A stretch of 64,000 nucleotides of DNA, from positions 39,773-103,772 of the forward strand of contig CAMVMU010000001.1 in assembly GCA_947168655.1 (NCBI GenBank), in the 5' to 3' direction. Of the stretch, positions 15,427-22,813 are shown in pieces (within the stretch, counting starts at the first letter, position 1; each line of letters starts with the position of its first letter). The notes beneath the pieces are model-generated. The model was not told the origin of the DNA. It ran no database searches and was given only the letters and a program-made list of their open reading frames with translations. The translations under genes and the position numbers were made by a program. Source of the stretch: an uncultured Oscillospiraceae bacterium (GTDB lineage Bacteria > Bacillota > Clostridia > Oscillospirales > Oscillospiraceae).

Positions 15427-17934
15427 TCACTTGGCTGGCTTGACGATGAGGTTCACCAGCTTGTTCTTCACCAGAATGGTCTTGATAAGCTGCATGCCCT
15501 CCGTGCCCTTCTTCACCTTGTCCAGGGCCATGGCAGCGGCAACTACCGTCGCCTCGTCACTGTTCAGCGGCACCACCACGGTGCCCTTCAGCTTGCCATT
15601 GATCTGAACGGCCATCTCCACCTCGGCGTCGATGGTTTTTGCCTCGTCGTACTTGGGCCAGGGCATCTGCATGGCCATCTTGCCGTACTGGGCGGCAAAG
15701 CCCATGTTCTCCCACATCTCCTCGGCCATATGGGGCACGAAGGGGCTGAGCATGAGAATGAGCTGCTCCAGGTCGCCCTTGGACAGGCCGTTTCCGTAAA
15801 ACTCGTTGACCATGGCCATGAGAGCGGCGATGGCGGTGTTCAGCTTCAGCTCGTCCAGGTCGGAGGTGACCTTCTTGATGGTCTTGTGGATGAGGGACTC
15901 GTTCTTTTTAGACAAGCCCGCCTCGTCGGTGGCCATATCCTGCAGATTGAAGCAGCGGTCCAGGAACCGCTTGGAGCCCTTTACCGCCTCATCGGACCAG
16001 GTGGCGGTCTTTTCAAAGTCGCCGATGAACATGATATAGAGGCGCATGGTGTCGGCGCCGTAGGCCTTCACCACGTCGTCGGGGTTCACCACGTTGCCCA
16101 GGGACTTGGACATCTTCACCGCCGGGCGCAGGGCCTGGTTGCCGTACTTGGCGATGAGGGCCTGCTTCTCCTCCTCGGTCTCCACGTTGCCCACATAATG
16201 GGGGTTCTTGCCCAGGATCATGCCGTGGCTGGTGCGCTTGGCATAGGGTTCCTCGGTGTGGACCACGCCGATGTCGTAGAGGAACTTGTGCCAGAACCGG
16301 GAGTACAGCAGGTGGAGTGTGGTGTGCTCCATGCCGCCGTTGTACCAATCCACCGGGCCCCAGTACTCCTCCGCCTCCCCGGAGACGGGGGCTTTGTCGT
16401 TGTGGGGGTCCATATAGCGCAGGAAGTACCAGCTGGAGCCGGCCCACTGGGGCATGGTATCAGTCTCCCGCTTGGCGGGGCCGCCGCAGCAGGGGCAGGT
16501 GGTATTGACCCAATCGGTCATCTTGGAGATGGGGCTCTCGCCGTCGTCGGTGGGCTCGTAGCTGTCCACCTGGGGCAGCATCAGCGGCAGCTGATCCTCA
16601 GGAACGGGCACCCAGCCGCACTTGGGGCAGTTGACCAGGGGGATGGGCTCGCCCCAGTAGCGCTGGCGGGAGAACACCCAGTCGCGGAGCTTGAAGTTGA
16701 CCTTCTCCTTGCCCCAGCCCTGTTCCACGGCGTATTTTTTCATAGCCGGGATGGCCTCCTTGACGCTCATGCCGTTGAGGAAGCCGGAGTTCACCATGAT
16801 GGCGGTGTCGTCCTTGGCGACGAACGCCTCCTTGGTGATGTCGCCGCCCTTGACCACCTCCACGATGGGCAGGCCGAACTTGGTGGCAAACTCCCAGTCG
16901 CGCTGGTCGTGGCCGGGCACGCCCATAACGATGCCGGTGCCGTAGCCCATGAGCACATAGTCGGAGACGAACATGGGCACCACCTTGCCGGTGGCGGGGT
17001 TGGTGACCTCCACGCCCTGGAGGCGGACGCCGGTCTTGTCCTTGTTCAGCTCACCGCGCTCAAAGTCGGACTTGCGGGCGGCCTGGGCCTGATAGGCGGC
17101 CACCTCGTCCCAGTTGGCAATGCGGTCCTTCCACTCCTTCAGCAGCGGGTGCTCCGGGGAGATGACGGTATAGGTGACGCCGAACAGGGTGTCGGCGCGG
17201 GTGGTATAGACGGTGACCGGCTTTCCCATATTGGTCTGGAAGGTGACCTCCGTGCCGGTGGAGCGGCCGATCCAGTTGCGCTGCTGGAGCTTCACCCGCT
17301 GGATGAAGTCCACATCGTCCAGATCGTCCACCAGTCGGTCGGCGTACTTGGTGATGGCCAGCATCCACTGGCTCTTCTCCTTGCGGATCACCGGGCTGCC
17401 GCAGCGCTCGCAGACGCCCTCCACCACCTCTTCGTTGGCCAGCACGCACTTGCAGCTGGTGCACCAGTTGACGGGCATGGTGGCCTTATAGGCAAGCCCC
17501 CGCTTGAACATCTGCAGGAAAATCCACTGGGTCCAGCGGTAATAATTGGGGTCGGTGGTATCCACCACCCGGTCCCAGTCGAAGCTGTAGCCAAGCATCT
17601 TCAGCTGGCGGGTGAAGTTCTCGATGTTCCGCCTGGTGACAATGGCGGGATGGATGTGGTTCTTGATGGCGAAGTTCTCCGTGGGCAGGCCGAAGGCGTC
17701 AAAGCCGATGGGGAACAGCACGTTGTAGCCGTCCATCCGCTTTTTGCGGGCGATGATGTCCAGAGCGGTGTAGGGACGGGGATGGCCCACGTGGAGGCCG
17801 GCGGCGCTGGGATAGGGGAACTCCACCAGCGCATAGAACTTGGGGCGCTTGTCCCCGGTCACGGCGGCGTAGGGCTTGGTCTGCTCCCACCGCTCCTGCC
17901 ATTTTTTCTCGATGGCGGCAAAATCATACTTCAT
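15427..17934 (-). CDS. leuS: Leucyl-tRNA synthetase
   Basis: 835-residue class I synthetase charging tRNA-Leu. HIGH-type motif GLHVGHPRP near residue 48, KMSKSLGN in the C-terminal half, a CP1 editing insertion in the middle, and zinc-type cysteines CTSCKC and CERCGS. Length matches bacterial LeuRS. Expression is controlled by the T-box leader directly upstream, consistent with induction by uncharged tRNA-Leu. Confidence 0.98.
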   Translation of the reverse strand: MKYDFAAIEKKWQERWEQTKPYAAVTGDKRPKFYALVEFPYPSAAGLHVGHPRPYTALDIIARKKRMDGYNVLFPIGFDAFGLPTENFAIKNHIHPAIVTRRNIENFTRQLKMLGYSFDWDRVVDTTDPNYYRWTQWIFLQMFKRGLAYKATMPVNWCTSCKCVLANEEVVEGVCERCGSPVIRKEKSQWMLAITKYADRLVDDLDDVDFIQRVKLQQRNWIGRSTGTEVTFQTNMGKPVTVYTTRADTLFGVTYTVISPEHPLLKEWKDRIANWDEVAAYQAQAARKSDFERGELNKDKTGVRLQGVEVTNPATGKVVPMFVSDYVLMGYGTGIVMGVPGHDQRDWEFATKFGLPIVEVVKGGDITKEAFVAKDDTAIMVNSGFLNGMSVKEAIPAMKKYAVEQGWGKEKVNFKLRDWVFSRQRYWGEPIPLVNCPKCGWVPVPEDQLPLMLPQVDSYEPTDDGESPISKMTDWVNTTCPCCGGPAKRETDTMPQWAGSSWYFLRYMDPHNDKAPVSGEAEEYWGPVDWYNGGMEHTTLHLLYSRFWHKFLYDIGVVHTEEPYAKRTSHGMILGKNPHYVGNVETEEEKQALIAKYGNQALRPAVKMSKSLGNVVNPDDVVKAYGADTMRLYIMFIGDFEKTATWSDEAVKGSKRFLDRCFNLQDMATDEAGLSKKNESLIHKTIKKVTSDLDELKLNTAIAALMAMVNEFYGNGLSKGDLEQLILMLSPFVPHMAEEMWENMGFAAQYGKMAMQMPWPKYDEAKTIDAEVEMAVQINGKLKGTVVVPLNSDEATVVAAAMALDKVKKGTEGMQLIKTILVKNKLVNLIVKPAK

Positions 17935-17993
17935 GTGGTTGCTCCTTTATGTGTAAATGGTTAATACTTGACAGTTGTTGGGGAGTCCGTTTT

Positions 17994-18056
17994 CCACCTC
18001 GTCCGTCACGGCCTGCGGCCGCACCACCTTTCCCTCAAGGGGAAGGCTGATGGAAA
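17994..18056 (+). repeat. REP-like gut-Firmicutes intergenic repeat, copy B
   Basis: CCACCTCGTCCGTC, hairpin CGGCCTGCGGCCG, linker CACCACC, hairpin TTTCCC(C)/GGGGAAGG, then CTGATGGAAATGAAAAAG. It abuts the leuS T-box terminator on the side of leuS. Confidence 0.6.
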
Positions 18057-18057
18057 T

Positions 18058-18303
18058 GAAAAAGCCCCTGGCCGGAGTCTCCGGTCAGGGGCGTCATGTC
18101 AGATCACGCGGTACCACCCTGCTTCGCCGCATAATACGGCCTCACATGCGCCGGTAACGGGGCGCGGTCCGTTCCGCCCTGTTCAGGCGGAAGACTCCGG
18201 GGCCAGTACAGACAGGCTTCTCCGCCGGCTCGCACCTTACCGCCGGCTCTCTTGAGGCAGAATGTCCCGTCCTTTTTCCCTTCATCGTCGTTAACTCGAT
18301 AAC
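18058..18303 (-). promoter_or_regulatory. Leucine T-box leader of leuS
   Basis: On the minus strand the T-box sequence AGGGTGGTACCGCG lies at 18120-18107 and the leader begins with AACGACGATGAAGGG. Stem I has the AGAGAG and GGTGCGAGCCGG elements. The specifier region reads CTGGCCCCGGAGT, placing codon CTG (18206-18204) as the likely leucine specifier. The intrinsic terminator GCCCCTGACCGGA/TCCGGCCAGGGGC with a U run (18092-18058) is the off-state. The 411-bp gap between leuS and the nadD fusion is filled by this leader, its promoter and a repeat. Confidence 0.95.
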
Positions 18304-18309
18304 GTATCT

Positions 18310-18338
18310 ATTTTATGTGGTGCGGATGGTTTTGTCAA
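18310..18338 (-). promoter_or_regulatory. Promoter of the leuS transcript
   Basis: TTGACA (18338-18333) and TAAAAT (18315-18310), 17-bp spacer, 8 bases downstream of the preceding gene's stop. Confidence 0.8.
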
Positions 18339-18345
18339 GGGGTGA

Positions 18346-19908
18346 TTATTCCTTCTCCCCCAGGATGCCCGTCAGGTCCACCTGCTTGCCGTCGCGCCAC
18401 AGGTGCTCCAGGCCGTAGAACTGGCGGTTCTCGGCGTTGAACACGTGGACGGCGATGCAGCCGTAGTCCAGCAGGACCCAGGTGCCGCCGCGGTAGCCCT
18501 CCCGGTGCAGGGGTTCCTCCCCCGCCTGCTCGTGGAGCTCCTTCTCCACGTTGTCACCCAACGCGTTGATCTGGGTGTTGCTGGAGCCGGTGGCGATGAC
18601 AAAATAGTCCGCCAGCGTGGTGAGATCAGTGATCTCCAGCACCTGGATGTCCCGGGCTTTCTTGTCGTCCAGGGCCTTGGCGGCCATGATGGCCAGCTCT
18701 TTGGGTGTCTTCATGGTGTGTCCCCCGTTCTTCAGTAGATAATCCCGCGCCTCGCGGGTGTTTTTATGGATCGGATTGCCCATCTCCTCCATCTCTCGGA
18801 TGGTCATTTCAAGGCCCATCAGCAGCCCCGCGTCCAGATCGGCGCGGACGGTCTGCCGCAATTCCTCCACGCCGGGAAAATCGCGGGTGGGCTCGATATA
18901 GTCGGCGAGATAGATGACCTTCTCCAGCAGCGTCATGTCCGGCTTGCCGGTGGTGTGCCAGAGAATGGCGTTATAAACCGCGTCGCTGACGCCGAACACG
19001 TCACGTGCTATGGCGGCGCCGGTTTTGCTGTGTAAAAGTTTCAAGGCCCTGCGCTCCAGATCGTCCAGCTCAATGCCGTAGTGCTCGCATAGCTCCAGCT
19101 GCTCCTCCAGGTCCAGCTTTTTGGTGCAGTCGTGGAGCAAAGCGGCAATGCGCGCCTCCGTGACGTCGGCGCCGTACTGCCTGGCAAGGCGCACAGCCTC
19201 AGCCTCCGTACCCAGCACGTGGGGCATCCGCTTGGGCTTGAGGTAGCTCAGCGCGATGGGCCGCAGCTCCTCCGGCGTCAGGTGCTTCAGGTCGCAATCT
19301 GTACCGTATAGCTGTTGGCGCAAAATGTAGCCGTAAACAGCCTCCGGCAGCATATCCTTTCCGCCTCCGCCGGGCAGAGCGCCGCGGACCTCCGTGGAGC
19401 TCAGTTCGATGACCTCCCGGTTGTCCACGGTGGCGACGGTAGCGCCGTAGGTCTCCTCCAGATACGCCTTCTGTGCGGCGAAGGCGGCGTCCTCGTCCCC
19501 CTCCACGCGGCTGAAAGCGCCCACGTTCACCAGCGATAAGATCACCTCCGGCTCGTGCCACGTGTGGAGGCTCAGAAACATGTCCGAGCCCATCAGCAGC
19601 CACAGCTCGTCGTCCGGATACTGCTGGCGCAAAGCCCGAAGGGTGTCACTGGTATAGCTTTTTCCTGTTCTGCGCAGCTCAATGTCAAGGACTTCCGCCT
19701 TACACTCCAGCTCCGCGGTTGCCAGCACCGTCATCTCCAGCCGCTGGGTTGGAGAGGCGCTGCCCTCCGGCAATGCCTTGTGAGGCGGCACGTTGGCAGG
19801 AACCAGCAGCAGCTTGTCAAGGCCCAACTGCTCCACGGCAGCCCGCGCCGCGGTGAGGTGGCCCCGATGAATGGGGTTGAAGGTGCCCCCGTAGATGCCG
19901 ATCCGCAT
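18346..19908 (-). CDS. Fused NadD adenylyltransferase - YqeK HD phosphatase - RsfS ribosome silencing factor
   Basis: One uninterrupted 520-residue frame covers three proteins that are usually separate. Residues 1-200 are NadD (GGTFNPIHRGHL nucleotide-binding motif and SSTEVRGAL), making NaAD. Residues about 205-395 are the YqeK HD hydrolase (PHVLGTE, LLHDCTKK, LHSKTGAAI and LADYIEP supply the HD metal ligands). Residues 399-520 are RsfS (KELAIMAAKALDDKKARDI, TLADYFVIATGSS, WVLLDYGCIAVHVF), which binds uL14 and silences resting ribosomes. A GGGGGA six bases before ATG at 18714 could start RsfS separately. Gene order is the usual Firmicutes one; only the missing stop codons are unusual. Confidence 0.9.
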   Translation of the reverse strand: MRIGIYGGTFNPIHRGHLTAARAAVEQLGLDKLLLVPANVPPHKALPEGSASPTQRLEMTVLATAELECKAEVLDIELRRTGKSYTSDTLRALRQQYPDDELWLLMGSDMFLSLHTWHEPEVILSLVNVGAFSRVEGDEDAAFAAQKAYLEETYGATVATVDNREVIELSSTEVRGALPGGGGKDMLPEAVYGYILRQQLYGTDCDLKHLTPEELRPIALSYLKPKRMPHVLGTEAEAVRLARQYGADVTEARIAALLHDCTKKLDLEEQLELCEHYGIELDDLERRALKLLHSKTGAAIARDVFGVSDAVYNAILWHTTGKPDMTLLEKVIYLADYIEPTRDFPGVEELRQTVRADLDAGLLMGLEMTIREMEEMGNPIHKNTREARDYLLKNGGHTMKTPKELAIMAAKALDDKKARDIQVLEITDLTTLADYFVIATGSSNTQINALGDNVEKELHEQAGEEPLHREGYRGGTWVLLDYGCIAVHVFNAENRQFYGLEHLWRDGKQVDLTGILGEKE

Positions 19909-19909
19909 A

Positions 19910-20230
19910 TCAGACCGTTTTCTTCCGGTCGCGCACCAGCTCGATGCGGCGTTTTTCCTTGTTGTGCTGGAAGCGGTACAGCACGAACTTGCTGCCGATG
20001 ACCTGCACCACCTCGCTGCGGGTCAGGCGGCTCAGCTCCTCAGCGGCCTCCCGGGCGGTGTAGAGGCTGTTCTCCAGTACACGCCCCTTGATGAGCTCCC
20101 GGGCCTCCAGGGCATCGTTGGCCTGCTTGATGAGATTCTCCCCGATACCATCCTTGCCCACGTGGAGGATGGTATCCTCATTGGCGGCGATGGCGCGCAG
20201 CTGCGCTCTCTGTTTGCTTGTCAGTTCCAT
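19910..20230 (-). CDS. yhbY: YhbY-family RNA-binding protein
   Basis: 106 residues from the ATG at 20230. CRM-domain protein associated with pre-50S ribosomal particles. It begins MELTSKQRAQLRAIA and contains HVGKDGIGENLIKQ (the GxxG-like RNA-binding loop) and VVQVIGSKFVLYR, as in YhbY/YqeI. One base separates its stop from the nadD fusion start. It belongs to the smc-to-nadD operon. Confidence 0.93.
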   Translation of the reverse strand: MELTSKQRAQLRAIAANEDTILHVGKDGIGENLIKQANDALEARELIKGRVLENSLYTAREAAEELSRLTRSEVVQVIGSKFVLYRFQHNKEKRRIELVRDRKKTV

Positions 20231-20231
20231 A

Positions 20232-20822
20232 TCAGTTCTTCTCCATATATCTCTGCAATTCCACCGCAAAGGCCCGCAATGCGTTGCCCCGGTGGGAAAT
20301 GGCGTTCTTCTCCTCCGCGCTTAGCTGGGCGAAGGTTTTTCTCAACTCCGGCACGAAGAACACGGGATCGTAGCCGAAGCCGCCCTCCCCCATGGGGGCA
20401 AAGGCGATGGTGCCGGGGCAGTCGCCCTCGGCGGTGACGGTGTCGCCATTGGGGAAACAGCACACCACCGCGCAGTGGAAATGGGCGGCGCGGCTGGTGG
20501 CGCCCCGAAGATTGTTCAAGAGCAGACGGTAGCGGGCCGCGTCGTCGTCCAGGCCGCTGTAGCGGGCAGAGTAGACGCCCGGTGCGCCATTCAGCGCGTC
20601 CACGCACAGGCCGCTGTCATCGGCAATGGCGGGCAGACCGCTGGCCTCCATGACGGCTTTGGCCTTGATGGCGGCATTTTCCAGGAAAGTGGCGCCGTTC
20701 TCCTCCGGCTCCAGATTCAGGCCAAGGTCGGACTGGAGAACCACCTCCACGCCCAGTGTGCCCAAAATCTCCTGCATCTCCTTCAGTTTCCCACGGTTGT
20801 GGGACGCCAATACGAATTTCAT
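20232..20822 (-). CDS. rdgB: XTP/dITP diphosphatase (non-canonical purine NTPase)
   Basis: Removes dITP, XTP and ITP from the nucleotide pool. 196 residues from ATG 20822, placed after GGGAGGGTTGAAG; a TTG two codons earlier is less likely. Motifs: FVLASHNRGKLKEM at the N-terminus, ADDSGLCVDAL, GGFGYDPVF and SHRGNALRAF, which together define the HAM1/RdgB family. Its stop lies one base from the yhbY start. Confidence 0.95.
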   Translation of the reverse strand: MKFVLASHNRGKLKEMQEILGTLGVEVVLQSDLGLNLEPEENGATFLENAAIKAKAVMEASGLPAIADDSGLCVDALNGAPGVYSARYSGLDDDAARYRLLLNNLRGATSRAAHFHCAVVCCFPNGDTVTAEGDCPGTIAFAPMGEGGFGYDPVFFVPELRKTFAQLSAEEKNAISHRGNALRAFAVELQRYMEKN

Positions 20823-20824
20823 CT

Positions 20825-21202
20825 TCAACCCTCCCAGGGATCCTTTTTGCGGCGCTTTTCGCGGGTCTTTTCCCGCTGCGTCTCCCGTTGCTCCTCCGCG
20901 TGACGGGCCCGCGCTTCAGCGACGTCATCTATAAAGTTCTTTAACTTGTCAGCTATTGCTTTGGTGTAGTTTTTCCTCTCCTGCACTTCGGCGACAATCA
21001 CACCGCAATCCGGGCAAAAGAAAACCTTGTTTCCTGCGCCAAAACACTGGAGCATCCGGTAGGGCAAAACCAGCTCTTCCGATTTTGCGTCCCGGTCGTC
21101 CAGCCATTTCACCGCAACCGGTTCAGCCATGGCACCGGTAACAGCTTCGCCGGATGCCATCTCATGGGAACAGACCGGACAATGCATGGAGTTGTTATCC
21201 AT
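20825..21202 (-). CDS. Small zinc-ribbon protein of unknown function
   Basis: 125 residues from ATG at 21202, which overlaps the rph stop as TGATG. It has an N-terminal CPVC knuckle (residues 8-11) and a second CPDC (about 63-66), consistent with one zinc ribbon of the DUF6487 type, then a basic, Arg/Glu-rich coiled tail ending KRRKKDPWEG. The tail could bind nucleic acid. It is embedded in the rph-rdgB operon; no function is known to me. Confidence 0.82.
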   Translation of the reverse strand: MDNNSMHCPVCSHEMASGEAVTGAMAEPVAVKWLDDRDAKSEELVLPYRMLQCFGAGNKVFFCPDCGVIVAEVQERKNYTKAIADKLKNFIDDVAEARARHAEEQRETQREKTREKRRKKDPWEG

Positions 21203-21918
21203 CACAGTCTCCCGAGAATCTCGCGCTGTTTGGCGATGAGCTCCCGGTTGCCCTTGGCGCACAGCTCCAGCAGCTCCTGCTGCTCCCGCACGGTGAAGGC
21301 GCGGCCCTCGCCGGTGCCCTGGATCTCGATGATCTCCCCCAGCTCGTTCATGATGCAGTTGAGGTCCACCTGGGCGCGGCTGTCCTCCTCATAGGGCAGG
21401 TCCAGCCGGGGCTCGTCGTCCACGATGCCGGCGCTGACGCCGGCGACAAAGTGGCGGATGGGGCTGCTGCCCAGATCGCCGTCGGCCACCAGCTTTTTGC
21501 AGGCCAGGGCCAGAGCGATAAAGCCGCCGGTGACGCTGGCGGTGCGTGTGCCGCCGTCGCCCTGGAGCACGTCGCAATCGATGGTGATGGTGCGCTCGCC
21601 CAGGGCGCGGAGATCCACCGCCGCGCGGAGGCTGCGGCCGATGAGCCGCTGAATCTCGGCACTGCGGGAGGAGAGCTTCAGCTTGTCTATATCCCGGCGG
21701 CTGCGCTCCCGGTTGGCACGGGGCAGCATAGAATACTCCGCCGTGACCCAGCCCCAGCCGGGGCGGACGTGGGGCGGGACGCGGTCCTCCACCGAGGCGT
21801 TGCACAGCACCTTGGTGTCGCCGCACTGGATGAGCACGCTGCCCTCGGCAAACTTAACAAAGTCCTTGGTGATGGTCACCGGACGCAGCTCGTTGCATTT
21901 TCTGCCGTCTTTCCGCAC
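21202..21918 (-). CDS. rph: Ribonuclease PH
   Basis: Phosphorolytic 3' exoribonuclease that trims tRNA precursors. The GTG at 21918 is favoured as start because GGGAGGG precedes it by six bases and it yields the standard N-terminus MRKDGRKCNELRPV; an in-frame ATG at 21933 contains that ribosome site. Motifs GSVLIQCGDTKVLCNAS, AEYSMLPRAN, CDVLQGDGGTRTASVTG and the 238-residue length match RNase PH. It follows ftsY without a gap. Confidence 0.95.
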   Translation of the reverse strand: MRKDGRKCNELRPVTITKDFVKFAEGSVLIQCGDTKVLCNASVEDRVPPHVRPGWGWVTAEYSMLPRANRERSRRDIDKLKLSSRSAEIQRLIGRSLRAAVDLRALGERTITIDCDVLQGDGGTRTASVTGGFIALALACKKLVADGDLGSSPIRHFVAGVSAGIVDDEPRLDLPYEEDSRAQVDLNCIMNELGEIIEIQGTGEGRAFTVREQQELLELCAKGNRELIAKQREILGRL

Positions 21919-21932
21919 AGTATTCCCTCCCA

Positions 21933-22802
21933 TCAGAACATATCGCTGAGAAACTCATTGGCGTCGAAGGGCTGGAGATCGTTGATCCCCTCGCCCAAAC
22001 CCACGAATTTCACGGGCACGCCCAGCTCTTTGGCGATGGCGATGACGATGCCGCCCTTGGCGGTGCCGTCCAGCTTGGTGAGGATGATGCCGGTGAGTCC
22101 GGCGGTCTCCTTGAAGGTGCGGGCCTGGATGAGGCCGTTCTGCCCTGTGGTGGCGTCCAGCACCAGCAGCGTCTCCACAGAGGAGTCCGGGCACTCCCGG
22201 TCGATGATCTTGCGGAGTTTGGCCAGCTCCTTCATCAGATTTGCCTTGTTGTGGAGCCGTCCGGCGGTGTCGCACAGCACCACGTCCACGTCCCGGGCCT
22301 TGGCGGCCTGGAGGGCGTCAAACAGCACGGCGCCGGGATCGGCGCCCTCGTGCTGGCGGACGATGTCCACCCCGGCGCGGTTGGCCCAGATCTCCAGCTG
22401 ATCGGCGGCTGCGGCGCGGAACGTATCAGCCGCGCACAGCAGCACCTTCTTGCCCTGGCCCTTGAGACGGTGGGCCAGTTTTCCGATGGAGGTGGTCTTG
22501 CCCACGCCGTTGACGCCGATCACCAGCACAACGGCGGGGGTGTGCTTCATATCCAGTCCGGGATCGCCCACGTTCAGGCTCTTGCCCAGGATGTCACGCA
22601 GGGCGCCCTTGACCTGATCACCGGTCATAAGCATGTCCTTGTAGGCTCTGTCCTGCAGCTCCTTTACCGCGGACTCGGAGATTTCCATGCCCACATCGCC
22701 CAGGATCAGGGATTCCTCCAGATTGTCGTAAAAGTCGTCGTCCAGCGTGTCCCACGAGATGGGGGCCAGCCACGCCTTTTTCAGTTTTGCAAACAGACCC
22801 AT
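21933..22802 (-). CDS. ftsY: Signal recognition particle receptor FtsY
   Basis: SRP GTPase that docks ribosome-SRP complexes at the membrane. 289 residues: helical N domain (1-90), then the G domain with GVNGVGKTTSIGKLA (G1), ADTFRAAAADQL, CDTAGRLHNK (G3), TKLDGTAKGG (G4) and GLGEGINDLQPFDANEF at the end. It lacks the long acidic A domain of E. coli FtsY, as usual in Firmicutes. It lies 11 bases after smc, the conserved smc-ftsY pair. Confidence 0.97.
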   Translation of the reverse strand: MGLFAKLKKAWLAPISWDTLDDDFYDNLEESLILGDVGMEISESAVKELQDRAYKDMLMTGDQVKGALRDILGKSLNVGDPGLDMKHTPAVVLVIGVNGVGKTTSIGKLAHRLKGQGKKVLLCAADTFRAAAADQLEIWANRAGVDIVRQHEGADPGAVLFDALQAAKARDVDVVLCDTAGRLHNKANLMKELAKLRKIIDRECPDSSVETLLVLDATTGQNGLIQARTFKETAGLTGIILTKLDGTAKGGIVIAIAKELGVPVKFVGLGEGINDLQPFDANEFLSDMF

Positions 22803-22813
22803 TGCGGTCCCTC

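Noticed and set aside
15391..17964. 857-codon open frame antisense to leuS
   Set aside because: leuS on the other strand is unambiguous; long antisense frames are common in GC-rich coding DNA and the product is low-complexity His/Gly/Val-rich.
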